In this document: piece by piece, positions 10,936-22,139 of the stretch | Layout: the number at the start of each line of letters is the position of its first letter | Position numbering within the stretch: position 1 is the stretch's first letter | Assembly: GCA_009760855.2 (NCBI GenBank) | Contig: WPIO01000006.1 | Span: 12,724,001-12,788,000 of the forward strand | Source of the DNA: Cristatella mucedo | Taxonomy: Eukaryota > Bryozoa > Phylactolaemata > Cristatellidae | DNA length: 64,000 nt | Direction of reading: 5' to 3' | Program-made: the position numbers and the translations under genes | The notes under the pieces: model-generated | Database searches by the model: none | Seen by the model: the letters and a program-made list of their open reading frames with translations, nothing else | What the model was told of the DNA's origin: nothing

Positions 10936-11789
10936 AGGTAGACCATAGATAAAAGTATGCCTACGAGGTGCCGGACCTAAGCTATCGACAAGCCTAATGC
11001 ATTCATCGTGAGCGAATGCTGAGGAAGTTTCTCATAACTATTCTGTGAGCTATCAATGCTCGTGGACAGTGACACTTGCAAAGGCGTCTTTGCCGCACAA
11101 AAGCTGCTATCGAGCTACAACTGCAATTTCTAGCGATTACGGGGTGGCAAAAGGATACCAAAAGATAAGGCTCCTTAAGCCGACCGAGTAATATGAGTGC
11201 CGAATGGTGCACGTCATCAAGTTGGTTTTCTTACAGTGAGCCAAAACACGCAAAGGCATAAGGTAATTTCTCGGGCTTTTAATTTCCAGCTGTTGATTTA
11301 GTCGCGGTCTTTGAAGGTAATTATATGTAGCTTCGTCTCTTCACCTTGCGAATAGATTATTTAGACAAATAGATTATTTAGACAAGTAGATTATTTAGAC
11401 ACGCCCGAAATTGCTATTAGGAGACAGACATACCGACAGTGGACCTAGGCATTTCTTCAGGAATGCTCAGCGCTTGAAAAAGCGTCCTATCTCTCGCTGA
11501 GAAAAAATGGACCTGATTTATAAGGAGTGATAACAGATATCAACGACCCGAGGTTCGGAAAAAATCGTCCACCTACGTTTTACGAATAAGAAAATCTATG
11601 GAATCCATGGAAGCTATTATCTAAGTCTCAAAATCCGAAGCCGCATCTTTAAAAAGCGAAGTAAGACTGACAATCTTTACCATCCTACATACACACGCAC
11701 GCACACATACACACACACCCACACACAACAGCGCCCACGAACTTTGTAATACTCGCAGAAATCTATGGCTGAGGGTGACAACAGACAAC
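10936..11789. other. Gene-free stretch
   Basis: No gene found. Holds a short direct triplication of tagattatttagacaa (about 11352-11400) and a small CA-rich tract near 11690-11730. Confidence 0.5.
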
Positions 11790-11794
11790 AGCTT

Positions 11795-11965
11795 TATAAT
11801 AATAATAATAATACACTCGATAAAGCGGCCTCAGAGATCTCAATCTCTCTCTAGTCGCTTTAAATTTGCTGCAAAGGAAACACGATCGAATGGTGAGTGG
11901 CAGTATGCTTGATAAACAACAAAAATAACATGGTTAAAGGTGACGCGCACAGGGTCAACTTTGAC
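11795..11965 (-). mobile_element. Family 1 LINE 3' end fragment
   Basis: AATAAT microsatellite followed by tcgataaagcggcctcagag, then aatctctctctag and tttgctgcaaagga, matching the 3' end of the copy at 4440. It continues to the tggttaaaggtgacgcgcac phrase shared with the copy at 43.8 kb. Only the non-coding tail is present. Confidence 0.8.
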
Positions 11966-13211
11966 CTATCGAGCACCACTCGAATGACTAAATTATAAGG
12001 CAATATTTTCCCTGTATTCCCATTTAACGTCACTTACCGACAGCTCCGTTAGGAATGTCATTCGAAGGCATTAAGTCTGCCTGAGCATCCGGTCTGACAT
12101 TGTGGCCTTTTAAACCCTCCTTTTTTCCTAATTAGTTGACTCATATTATTAAAGCCTAGATTTTGAGAATAGTTTCAAAGAGTTCATTGATATCTTATCA
12201 GTCGCAAAACGCAGTAGGAGGATTTTTGTTATCACCCCTGTCAATATCTATATATAGACCCCTGTCAATACCTCCCATCCTTCAGAACTACTTTCGGTCC
12301 ACGGCAGGGCGTGCCCATGGTGGGGCGTTTGCAATCCAATACGGTTGCTGCAGAAGTGGCTTGGCTACCACTTATATGTCTTCCTCGGAAATAAAATCCC
12401 TGCCTTATCCAAAATCTTTTTGCACAACGGTGGGAGGACGCTGCTGAAAACTATCTTTCAAAATACGGCGTCGGCTTAATAGCCGGAAGTGACAGTGGAA
12501 AACGCCCGATCGGATTCTTTTTCACGTTTTTCGCTCCTATCAATAAAAACCGTATCAAGGAGACTCCAACTGCCATTAATATAAATTTGCGAGAAGAATC
12601 CTATCATGGGGTTCCATTGGCAGCCAATAATTCTTTCAGCACCGCAATCGTCATGGTTTTACAGTGAGTCGAAAGGGTATGAGGGTTTCTCTTTCACTTG
12701 ACTACGTATCTACGCTTACGATACCCGATTAGTCTTCAAAACGAGCAGGCTGGGAAAATAGATTTGGCCTCGTCGGTATCGGCGTAATTACGGCAACTTA
12801 CTACTACTACTAAGACACCTTAACAAGCATCTACCTAAAATCGCGAGTATTTCCGAGATTCTACTCACGCGATCCACCTAACAGTAAAACTCGAACCTAA
12901 TTCTGAGGAGCGTGCATTCCATCACGCTCTGCTGCAGCGCGACTACTGACTAGGGCACACCACGCGCGCGCGCGCGCACTCAGATGTCTCCGACAGGTTG
13001 GCCGCGGCCGCACGCACAGGTTTATGATCCATGCGTTTCTCCGCGTCTTCGCGCGGCTCGTCCGTGGATTAAATGACCGGCACCCGTCGGCCGAGCGTCC
13101 CTGACCTTCGCAAAAAAGCGCCGATTCGCCGAGTCCATTTCCAATAGTTCTGCGATCGAGTGTTCGCGTCTCGCCTGTCGATTGTACCGCACGCAGCGGC
13201 TACAGCAGAAA
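11966..13211. other. Upstream region of TEN1, no other gene
   Basis: No conserved exon seen. A short alternating CG run (about 12963-12979) and rising GC content lie some 230 bases before the TEN1 start codon and may be part of its promoter; no TATA box was evident. Confidence 0.45.
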
Positions 13212-13796
13212 ATGGAGAGCGAAGAGCTACTTGAAGACGAAGCCATGGACGATCTCTCTTGGTCTACCTTGCAGGTGGAGGAACGTTTGCTGCAGGACAT
13301 CGAAAACGGGCACTTGGCTTGTCCTGCGGTGCCTGCAGCAGCCGCGCCTGCCGTGGATGGAACAGTAATACCTAGGAACATGCCTCCAGCGTCGAAATCA
13401 GTTATGTTCGGTGAGATTTGGGAACTTCCAGACGGCTGTAGCGCCAGGGTGATGGGTAAAGTTGTTGCGTGCGATAGCCACATCCTGATGCTGAGCAGCC
13501 CGGATGGAACCGAGAAAGAGAAGACCGTTGCCGTGGAGACGAAATTTGCGGAGCGGACGCACATCGAAGTTCAGCCAGGGCACCGAGTGGAAGTGATCGG
13601 CGAGATTTTCCGTGGCTGCTGCGCCAGCAAACCTGGCGGCGGCGGCGGCGCAGTGTTGACGATCCACGCCAGAACGGTGAGGTCTGTGAATGGCATCGAC
13701 GGTGGCCTCTACGAGTTAAGTATCGCTAAGCAGCGAGAGTTCCTTCGTGAATATTGCGAAGTGAAAGGCGACTTTGGCGAGGCGCAGACGACATAG
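13212..13796 (+). CDS. TEN1: TEN1-like CST complex subunit, single exon
   Basis: Predicted 194-residue protein. TEN1 is the smallest subunit of the CST (CTC1-STN1-TEN1) complex, which binds single-stranded telomeric DNA and recruits polymerase alpha-primase. Residues about 66-182 fit the TEN1 OB fold: FGEIWELPDG at the start, RVMGKV, a long beta region with VEVIGEI, then TIHARTVRSVNGIDGGLYEL and KQREFLREY, matching the family's ARVL.CVEGMNLPLLE...QR signature. Vertebrate TEN1 is about 123 residues; here roughly 64 residues precede the fold, acidic (ESEELLEDEAMDD) then Ala/Pro-rich. The start chosen is the first ATG in frame, in a good context (aaaATGG); Met56 or Met65 would give a standard-length protein. 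A GGGGG stretch sits in a surface loop. Identification rests on remembered family features, not a search. Confidence 0.8.
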   Translation: MESEELLEDEAMDDLSWSTLQVEERLLQDIENGHLACPAVPAAAAPAVDGTVIPRNMPPASKSVMFGEIWELPDGCSARVMGKVVACDSHILMLSSPDGTEKEKTVAVETKFAERTHIEVQPGHRVEVIGEIFRGCCASKPGGGGGAVLTIHARTVRSVNGIDGGLYELSIAKQREFLREYCEVKGDFGEAQTT

Positions 13797-13815
13797 CGCG
13801 CTGCCGCTTGTGACC

Positions 13816-13821
13816 AATAAA
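13816..13821 (+). terminator. TEN1 poly(A) signal AATAAA
   Basis: Canonical AATAAA 20 bases after the TEN1 stop codon, giving a very short 3' untranslated region. No competing gene is nearby. Confidence 0.7.
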
Positions 13822-13829
13822 GAGTGCTC

Positions 13830-14640
13830 GAGTCAATGCACCCTGTTACTCATTGCTCATTGCACAAGGATCGGAGGTAATCGGCGACGGGAAATTCGTT
13901 CAGAAAGTGCGAAGCTGTGTCCTCGCTCTCGCGTGAGTCTGCTGTAGCGTCCCGCTGGCCTTGGCTGAATTTTAGCGCGAATAAGATCTGTTCGGCGGCG
14001 GGCAAGAACTCCTTTGTCCTGGAGCAGTGAGCCAGAGAGGAGCGCCAGTGCGGTTAGAGAGCGAGAGCTTAAGAGCAAGCCAGGAAGCTCTGAGACCAGC
14101 GGGGCGACTCGGCCTTTAGAATTCGTGCGATACCCGCGGGAGCTGCTGATTGATGTTGGCTGGCCTGTCAACCTCCGCCATCACTCTGTCCAAAAAGAAT
14201 CGTCTGGAACCCATTCGCACATTCTAGCTGGACAGAGGTGCCCTTCCAGTGGCCTAGTGACGGTATTAATTCCTTACCGTAATGGGCCATGGTGTTGGGC
14301 CCAATACCACTAAGTTCTTGCCCCATTGTCTCAGCTAAGTATCTAAGAGTCGAGCGACGCTCGCTCTTGGTCTTTTTGGTCTTTTGTCCGGCTCTGCGCT
14401 TCGACGCCGTCGGACTCGTGTCTCTGAAAGCGAGGGAGGAGGGTGGGCTGTTCGCCGGCGATTGACGGAACAGGACGAGACAGTGCTAGAAGGATTCGGT
14501 GGACTCCACCGAATACGGTCGTATCGCACCCGAGCTGGCATTTTGTGTTCTTTTTGTGTTTTGTGTGTGCGCGCTAGCACGTGGGCTCGGCATAAGGATT
14601 TGTCGGTGCGAGCTAGACGTAGTTGTGTGGAGTCCTAGTT
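13830..14640. other. Gene-free stretch downstream of TEN1
   Basis: Moderately GC-rich, no recognised gene. Open frames on both strands lack conserved motifs. Confidence 0.45.
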
Positions 14641-14920
14641 TTCCGGTTAGGGTTTAGGCTCCGGTTCGGGCTCCATCTATTTGGGTCGTTCCCCACTATA
14701 GAAGTAAGTAGCTTCAATGTGGAGAAGTATTCCCTCCGCAAAAGTGTTGGTGCTGTTGAGAGCGTGCGAGGAGTGTGGAGATAAAACTGAGCTAGACGCG
14801 CAGCGACTTTGTGCGCTTGCGAATAAAGCTCAGTAAAATCCCCAATTTGTGTCTCGCTTTCCAATTCACGCCACGGACTCACGACCCCCCTTTAGTAACG
14901 GTAAGCAGGTCAGCGCCAGA
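14640..14920 (+). mobile_element. LTR-like repeat, copy 1
   Basis: Shares a 150-base stretch with the minus strand of 18840-19070: gcgaggagtgt, gtgcgcttgcgaataaag, taaaatcc, a ttcacgcca segment and taacggtaagcagg, in the same order. The AATAAA followed by a short U5-like stretch resembles the R-U5 part of an LTR. No gag/pol, no clear TG...CA ends and no partner LTR were found, so a solo LTR or another non-autonomous element are both possible. Confidence 0.45.
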
Positions 14921-15164
14921 AACGCTCGTTTCGAGGCGACCAGCTTATTTCGCGTAGGCGCGCACCGAACGGCATTAGACGCTAGGCTATGCCGCTAGGT
15001 AGCGGCAGGTCAAGCCTACCCCGCCGAGCCTTCGGCGTTACACTGCTGGTCAACTGTTTCAAATAGTTTGCATCTCTTTTTTCAAGCTCTTGTCCGTCAT
15101 AAACTCTCGCGCCATTCTCACTAGTAGTCATTTCTGTTTTCAAACGAGCCCTGCTCGGCTTACA

Positions 15165-15420
15165 ATAATAATAATAATAATGCATTTGTATAGCGACTTC
15201 AGATAACTGAATCTCTTTCTAGGTACTTAACAGATGCTGTAAGGAAAGCATGAATAAATGATAACATACGTAATATCATCAAGCGTAGCATTGTTGGATG
15301 TGACACGCACATGGTCAACATGTAAAAGTAGTTAGTTACGTAGAAGCATGAACGGTCTTTTATATGAGCTTGTGAGAGTCGGTCTTGTGACTCGGGCTAT
15401 TGAAGGCAAGCTGTAAGGAG
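15165..15420 (-). mobile_element. Family 1 LINE 3' end fragment
   Basis: AATAAT microsatellite, then tgcatttgtatagcgacttc, aactgaatctctttctagg and further decayed tail sequence including tgacacgcacatggtcaaca, all shared with the other family 1 copies. It carries no coding part. Confidence 0.75.
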
Positions 15421-16126
15421 ATAAACTGAGCAACCTGGACGGTGTCCGTTTTATTTCACGTACGATTGCTCGCCGGTCAAAATGCATCCGCTGTAATCCG
15501 CTGTCCCGAATCTTGTAAGTACAGTTAGGAAGCCAAGTTTCTGAATATCAGTTTCTCAATTCCGCCGCCCATCCATCAAATTAAAAAAGTTGTAAATGTT
15601 TAGTTTTTTATGAAAGATTTCATACCCATTGACTAGACTGGGAGTTATTCTGTTGAAACCAAATGTCTTCTCGGGCTGACTGCAAGTACGAGTCAAAATT
15701 ATCAGCAGTATTGCGATTTACGTCAACTGTGCCAGTGAGCGGGTTCGCTTCTGCGAGTACCGTAGCAGACTAATTCCAATGGTATTTTTGCACTTGAAAT
15801 TATACATCTTTTGTAAGTAACTTCTCGTAGGTCTTTCTGCCAGCACGATAAGATATGTATAGATCTTGCAAATTCCTGTCTGTCGTCAATGTCGTAACTG
15901 CTAAATTACATGACTTCTCTCCTATCTGCAATTGCTCTGCATTAAGCAGCGAATCAACTCAAGGCCGAGTCACTCACCTAAGCTCGTTAAATCTGTTGTC
16001 CTAGTATACCCATCTGACAACTACTCGGGCTCGCCCTCATACCGCTCACTCCTCGGTGTACGGTCATTTAGCAATAGCTCCAAGCGACATCTCATCTTTT
16101 GGAGATCATTCTTTAAAAAAATCAAA
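15421..16126. other. Gene-free stretch
   Basis: AT-richer than its surroundings. No exon, RNA or repeat family recognised. Confidence 0.45.
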
Positions 16127-16292
16127 TCCAATCAAATCCTAGCTGATTAAACAGCCTCCTTTTGTATAGCGACAGAAGAGCCTTTTAGGGCTATCACCAC
16201 CGCTTGCAGTGGCAATAAAGAATCGCCCACCGCAGGAATCGAACTCCCGAGGTCGTGAAAGCAACCGCTTCACCTAGTGTGCCATCCTTTCT
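16127..16292 (-). repeat. SINE-A copy
   Basis: Nearly full length. Minus strand shows GATGGCACACTAGGTGAAGC (A-box region), a B-box-like GAGTTCGATTCC, GCAAGCGGTGGTGATAGCCC and the tail TATACAAAAGGAGGCTGTTT. Flanked on the left by an AAATCCAATC direct repeat that may be a target-site remnant. Confidence 0.85.
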
Positions 16293-16895
16293 GCTCTCGT
16301 AGCACTTGGAAATCTCTACCAATTGACATCACGACACCTCGTCTAGACAAGCAGCTAAAGCTCATAGAATGATGCTCGGTTCGCGTGAATCGTCATTTTA
16401 TATGCTAATGCATGCTACAGCTGTGCGTGTTTTTACCACTTGTCAGTTGATACGCCTCCCTTTCAGCCAATGCGTAAGTACTTAGGACGACTTGAGCTCT
16501 CTAAGGGCCTTATATAAAATAAAAAAAACTATTAGTATTATCTTTAGTAAAGGTGCCCGCATTTATTCAGGCGTCTTAAATGTTGATAGCAATTAGCAAT
16601 GAATTGGTTGATCTAACCTCTAGCAACGTCTAGCAGGAACTTGGGCATGCCATTTCAAAACGACTTGTCATTGGATGAGCACATATCCTCCATTATCGAT
16701 TCGGCGCACTTGCAGCTAAGATCATCGCCAAAATCAGGGCATGCCTTCACAAGTGTACGACCGCCAAGATAGTTCACGCGATTGTGACGTCACCGTCTAG
16801 ATTACTACAGGCACCTGCATTCACAACCGCAGGCCAGTGACCTAAATCGTCCGCGACTGGTGCAAAACTCAGTAGCTCGCCTAGCCTTTCGCCAA

Positions 16896-16970
16896 TGAAG
16901 CTCAGACGTAAGTAGTGATATATGACAGAGAATAGCTCTGTCATATATCACTACTTCCGTCTGAGCTTCA
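16896..16970. repeat. Long hairpin inside LINE copy
   Basis: Left arm 16896-16930 and right arm 16936-16970 are complementary over 35 bases with one mismatch (taag against ggaag), around a 5-base loop aatag. It replaces the segment of the LINE that should encode [12 protein letters not shown], while LINE sequence resumes on both sides. Confidence 0.95.
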
Positions 16971-17030
16971 CTGGCTCACTTTCAAGCATCGAACCGACTT
17001 TAGGACACACTCTCTGTCTCTCCCTTTCTT

Positions 17031-17157
<127 letters not shown>

Positions 17158-17660
17158 GGCCCCTTCAATCGATTGGCCATACCCAGCTACATTCTAACTA
17201 CTTGAATCCCGCTCCGCAGCTTCTAGTTGTCTTCTCCGTCTCTTGTATATCAAACTGCAATCTTCTGAGGATCGGGCCTTCAGAGTGTATGCACTGAGAG
17301 TCTTGAACTCGCTCCTAGCTCCGGTCGCCACCTGTCATAAACATGTTTCATTAAGTTTCAGTTGAAGATGGATCCGTTCCGATCAGCTTTCCCTGCATCC
17401 CGGTGAACGTATGTTTTTCCAAGAGCTTTGCATGCTTACCTGTACATGACTAAGTGGACGTTACTGGTTAAGGTTACAATGTTGCATTTACCTGAGAGTC
17501 TTTATGTTTGTTTGTGCCCGCTTTTTCAAGAATGATACTTTTGCGCTCGTGCAAATTTTTTTAAGTGCGTTACCGTACATGTCCGTGACCCTTGATTATT
17601 GATTGACTTGCAGCGCGTTGTACGGCACCTGGATAGAGATATAGTTCTCGTATGATCTTA

Positions 17661-18830
17661 GGCAAACGACTAATTATTACTAGCAATATTTGCTTGACTT
17701 TTATAATGTATGTTTAAAAAATCAATTTATTATGCACTTTTTGTTTTCTTAATGTTGGCGATCGTGGCTTTTTTGTGACCCTGATATAGCAAAATCAGTA
17801 TCATACTTAATCAAGCCGTACATTACATTAGGTTTTACACAGGTCGACTAAAAGCAAGAGTGCTGGCTGCATCATGTTTATAAGGACTCGCATTTTTGGA
17901 GCCGTGCGAAGCTTGTCAATGTTTATAACATTTGAAAATTGCATATTTCTTTTTAGGTGAATTAAATTGCAAATCATCTCAAACTGCTCAGTGAGTCCTG
18001 CATTTTTGTATTCGAAAATTCAAAGTTTCCCTTCTCGCTAGAGGCATCGCACTAGGACTCTAGATACTTGTATTGCATTGATTGAGCGACGATGATGATG
18101 TGAAGAGCCTTTTGATACGCTAGCATGATCGCCATCACTTCGCGGCCATCGTCAGAGAAATATTGCTTGGCCTCACTCAAGGCCTTCAAGGCTTCAGCAG
18201 AAGCCACGACGACAGCAAGGTGACAGCGACTGAGCTGTTTTTTTTTAAATTTCGCTGCACTGAAGGATGTCTATATTGAGCGGCATTGAATGAGCTGCTG
18301 TGTAGGCCTGCCTGCCTTAGCTCAGGCGTCAGGCGCTCGCCTTTAACGACCGAGGTTGTTCGCGGGCTCAAGCGCGCTGCGGCGTACGTAAATCACCGGG
18401 ATAGACTAAATTTGTGTTAGGGCGCATCGCAAATCAAATAAGCAATCTATTTCAAATCAAGTAAAAGTTCTTTTTAGCTGAACCGTCAGCAGGACTAGCG
18501 CAGCACTGAGTGCTCCGTTTATCGATCCGACACCGCTGCAGAAGGCACTCTTGCATATTTCACCGCATACCGTACTCATTTCGCGCGATATGCCGTCACG
18601 TAAATTAGCCATGACATTCGGTGCGCACCCGTCGTCCACCTGACAGCATTTCGTCGGAGCTTGGTGCGTTCGCAGATTGAAATGCGGAGATCTGGCAGAT
18701 CTCGGTACTCTGCCCTTGCTGCATCCTGCTCCTCCTGTTGCGGCTACTGATTTTTAAGCCATGCTAAATGGCCGTTGTAAAAACTTTATCAAAGTTACGA
18801 AATGCGACGGTTACTTTCGCAGGTTTCCCA
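17661..18830. other. Gene-free stretch
   Basis: Nothing recognisable: no conserved exon, RNA gene or repeat family. Confidence 0.45.
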
Positions 18831-19080
18831 GACTAGAAAATGTCTAGCACCATCCTGCTTACCGTTAGCCACGTGTCACGAGTGCGTAGGCGCGAACTGG
18901 ACCGAAATATCAAGCTCGTTCCCAAGCTCCTTGGCGTGAACTGGACCGAGATACCGAGCACAAAACAATAGAGGAATTTTTATTGAACTTTATTCGCAAG
19001 CGCACTTATTTCGCCGCGCGTCCAGTGTTCAGTGTCATCTCAACACTCCTCGCAAACAGTGGCCAAGACAAACTCGCGGA
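18830..19080 (-). mobile_element. LTR-like repeat, copy 2
   Basis: Minus-strand relative of 14640-14920, including GTGCGCTTGCGAATAAAGTT, AATAAAAATTCC, a duplicated GGTCCAGTTC(A/G)CGCC segment and TAACGGTAAGCAGG. The two copies differ by several indels, so they are old or distinct subfamilies. Confidence 0.45.
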
Positions 19081-19217
19081 CCTCGCCAGAGTACTAAGGG
19101 CGGACTCCTGCAGAGGGGAAAGCTAGCAACATCAGTTCAGGCTCTCAGTGGCTCAGCAGAAACCCTTAGCAGGAGCGCCGAGCGCCGCTCAAAGGAAGAC
19201 CGGTCCCCTAAACCCGG

Positions 19218-19234
19218 GAAGCATTCCTACTTCT

Positions 19235-19277
<43 letters not shown>

Positions 19278-19341
19278 TGGGGACGGGAGAATCACCGACC
19301 GCGTGCGCATGCGAAGAACGTGTCGGCGGCGCACCGTCCAT

Positions 19342-19373
<32 letters not shown>

Positions 19374-19403
19374 CTCACTCTCTGTCCTCTCTCTCTCTCT
19401 CTC

Positions 19404-19499
<96 letters not shown>

Positions 19500-19609
19500 C
19501 TCTCTCTCTCTCTCTATCCTCTCTCTCTCTCTTTCTCTCTCTCTCTCCTCTATCTCTCTCCTCTCTTTCTCTCCTCTCTCCTCTCCTCTCTCTCTCCTCG
19601 CTTTCTCTC

Positions 19610-19644
<35 letters not shown>

Positions 19645-19660
19645 TTCTCCCTCTCTCTCT

Positions 19661-19724
<64 letters not shown>

Positions 19725-19780
19725 TCTCTTTCTCTCCCTCTCCCTCTCTCTCTCCCTCTCTCTCTCTCCCTCTCTCTCTC
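19218..19780. repeat. Compound CT-rich satellite tract
   Basis: Some 560 bases of (CT)n with CCTCT and TTTCT variants, broken once by a unique 80-base segment (about 19275-19340). Its long open frames on both strands (Ser/Leu or Arg/Glu repeats) are artefacts. Confidence 0.95.
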
Positions 19781-20700
19781 AAGCCTTCCGCCAAACATCA
19801 GATTGCGGAACGTCTGCGGTCGTCGATAAGAGGGCGAGCGAGCCCGCACCGCTGCCTGCGTGGCAAAGGCTCGAACCCAGCAGGGTCGCAGGCATACTGG
19901 CCGTCTGTCCATCCGTCCGTCCGGCTCCGCCGACGCTCCACGACTCCTTCCGGCCACGCCCTCGGCTTCGGCTCGGGCTCTTCGGCTTCCACTCTGACGC
20001 TTGGCCTTGACCACTGGCATCGGCCGGTCCGCCGAATCTCTCGCTGCTGAAGCTTCGTCTCCGGAAAGAGTTTTGTTCTACAAGAGCTCACTCCCTAGCA
20101 ATCACGAAACCGCGGTCCGCGTGCGGGCCAGCAACGCGAGACCGTAAATCGCCCCGCCGTACACCTAAACTGTACAGCTGACTAACCGATTACTTGCAAA
20201 CCGTACAACTCTAAATCTGCTAAATCTGCCGTAAACCTGCCTAAATCATCATTCTGATGTCTTCATCGCTTGTCGGTGAAGCCATCAACCTAAACCATGA
20301 AGTACAAACCTAAAGCACGAACGCGCTAAACCGCCTATCTGCGACGAAACCTAAAACTTAGATCTGCCGAGCCAGCTACCAGTCACTCTGTCTAAAGAGC
20401 CTTCCACGTGCCTAGATTCGCTACACAACGTCACTCAGAAACTGGCGAGAGCCTCGCTCTCAAAATTGACTCCGCTGGCAAATCTCCGGTAGCCTCTGCA
20501 CCACATCCGGTTGTCTTGTGCCAAAATTACCTTTCAATAAATGGCCACGCCAGCTCCACAGTTAAGTTCGCTTACTTTTAGAGACATGCCGTTGAAAAAC
20601 GCGGACTTGCTTACACATAAGCATCGCAGCCAAGCCGGTCTGTACATTCGTACCATTCTGTGACCTACGCTTCTGTGACCCACTAATTGCAGCTCGTTCT
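19781..20700. other. Gene-free stretch
   Basis: No gene recognised. 20160-20360 is rich in the phrases ctaaatctgc and cctaaa, a weak degenerate repetition. An AATAAA occurs at about 20535 without an identifiable transcript. Confidence 0.4.
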
Positions 20701-21060
20701 GCCAGCGCAAGAGGACGCTTACAGTAGGTGTAAAACTCGGCAGCTTGGCTCGTCTGTCGTGAACTTCGCAGCTACCAAATCACACCGCTTCAAATTACGC
20801 AGCTTCTCATCGAGCGGCACGTGCAGCGTTAGATTGACTTTGAGGTTCTGCCTCATGCACACCTGTCACTGTCTGTCTCTACCGATCCCTCTCTCCCTGC
20901 ACCAGTCCACCTATCTGCCTGAAATACATGGCCGCCAGGCTTCCTGTCATTCCGCCTGGTTCTCTGACGCTGGTCTCTTGGCTGTGTCTCTAACCTTCAA
21001 TCCTTTGCAGACTCCACGCTTTCAATTCGCATTCTGATACGACAGGCATTCGCTCTGTAC
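20700..21060 (+). mobile_element. Family 1 LINE fragment, decayed
   Basis: gtaaaactcggcagcttggc and ctcgtctgtcgtgaacttcg then agctaccaaatcacaccgct match the LVQNSAARLVCRERRSCHITPL segment of the 4.4-kb copy. Further homology (agattgactttgaggt, cctgaaatacatg) is patchy with frameshifts. Antisense and sense frames here are not genes. Confidence 0.7.
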
Positions 21061-21297
21061 AGATGTCGTGAGATCCCCTTACATGGAATTTAAAAACCAA
21101 AAATCCACCAGTTCCTCATAGTATTTGGTTTGTCAGTATGAATATTTCGTCGTGCGCTTATGAATGCTGATACTGCGAATGCTGTCGCTAGCCAATTGGC
21201 CTGCTTTCTTTCCAGTATATGCCAAGTGCCTTTAGTTCTCTCGGGGCGCTCTAAAACGCCTCATTGCTAGATCTGTCTAGGGCGGGGGCGGCAGCTG

Positions 21298-21345
21298 CAA
21301 TGTAATGTGTCTCCGTCTGTAACTCCACACAAAGAAGCGAGCACT
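21298..21345 (-). mobile_element. Family 2 LINE tail remnant
   Basis: aatgtaatgtgtctccgtct then gtaactccacacaaag matches the minus-strand 3' tail of the family 2 copies at 40.8 and 52.9 kb. Very short. Confidence 0.55.
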
Positions 21346-21935
21346 ACGCACGAGACTTTTCCTAAAGCAGCGCACTCGGAGCACAAAGCGGCTTTCGCGT
21401 CCGCACGCCGAACGCCCATCAGCTCTGAGTGCTTTGTCTCCACCTTGTGCTCCAGGCTCGCTCTGCGTGTTTCTTATGCTCGCTCTGCGGTCCGTTTCTC
21501 GCCATCCAATGTGTCCGACGTTGCCTCCTCCGCCTGCATTTCTTTCAAGTGCTGCCGACGCAGCCGCCCATTGCGTGCAAAGTTCCTATTTCCTCGACTA
21601 TTTGCGCGGCCTAAGGCGTTAGAATTTCTTGCTTAGCTGTGTAGCCTTCTGTTTCTAATTTGTAAGCTGACACGTTTGTCGGCGTAAAAAAAAAGTGAAA
21701 ACCAGTTGAGTTAACACGTTTGTAGGCCGAAAGACGGAACTTTTCAGCTTTCACCCCAAAGAGTTGCCTGCTGCTGCTGGATACGAACCTAAGACCTAGC
21801 CGTGAAGTGCGACCGTCTTGCCTGCCGTTGGGTTAAGATCCAGTGCCGTGTGACCAGTACACTACGCAAAGAGCAATTAATTATGGCGTCGCTTTCGGTC
21901 TGTAGTGTAGCACACGCCTCGTATATTCAGCTTAA
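21346..21935. other. Gene-free stretch
   Basis: No gene recognised. The phrase acacgtttgt(c/a)ggc occurs twice about 44 bases apart (near 21670 and 21714), a small tandem duplication. Confidence 0.45.
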
Positions 21936-21939
21936 ATAT

Positions 21940-22087
21940 AAAAATAAATATAATTCATTTGTATAGCGCCCTAAGAGAACTTGATCACTATTCAGGCGCT
22001 TCACATATGCCTCCGGGCTCGAGCCCACGACCTTAACCAGACCTCGGTCGGGCGGGCACCTTAACCGCTGGACCAAACCAGCTCGGC
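21940..22087 (-). repeat. SINE-B copy, near full length
   Basis: Clearest SINE-B. Minus strand: AGCTGGTTTGGTCCAGCGG (A box TGGTCCAGCGG), GGTCGTGGGCTCGAGCCC (B box), GAAGCGCCTGAATAGTGATC, then GGGCGCTATACAAATGAATT and an AT-rich end. The last 60 bases resemble the family 1 LINE 3' end, consistent with a tail recognised by that LINE's reverse transcriptase. Confidence 0.85.
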
Positions 22088-22139
22088 AGCTTATCCAGTC
22101 GCTGCTAATTTAATGAATATGCAATGCTTTATTTCCAGC

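Noticed and set aside
19148-20050. Long Ser/Leu- and Arg/Glu-rich open frames in CT tracts (also at 17.0, 33.0-33.8 and 63.4-63.7 kb)
   Set aside because: They are translations of dinucleotide repeats, open on both strands at once, with no flanking conserved domain.
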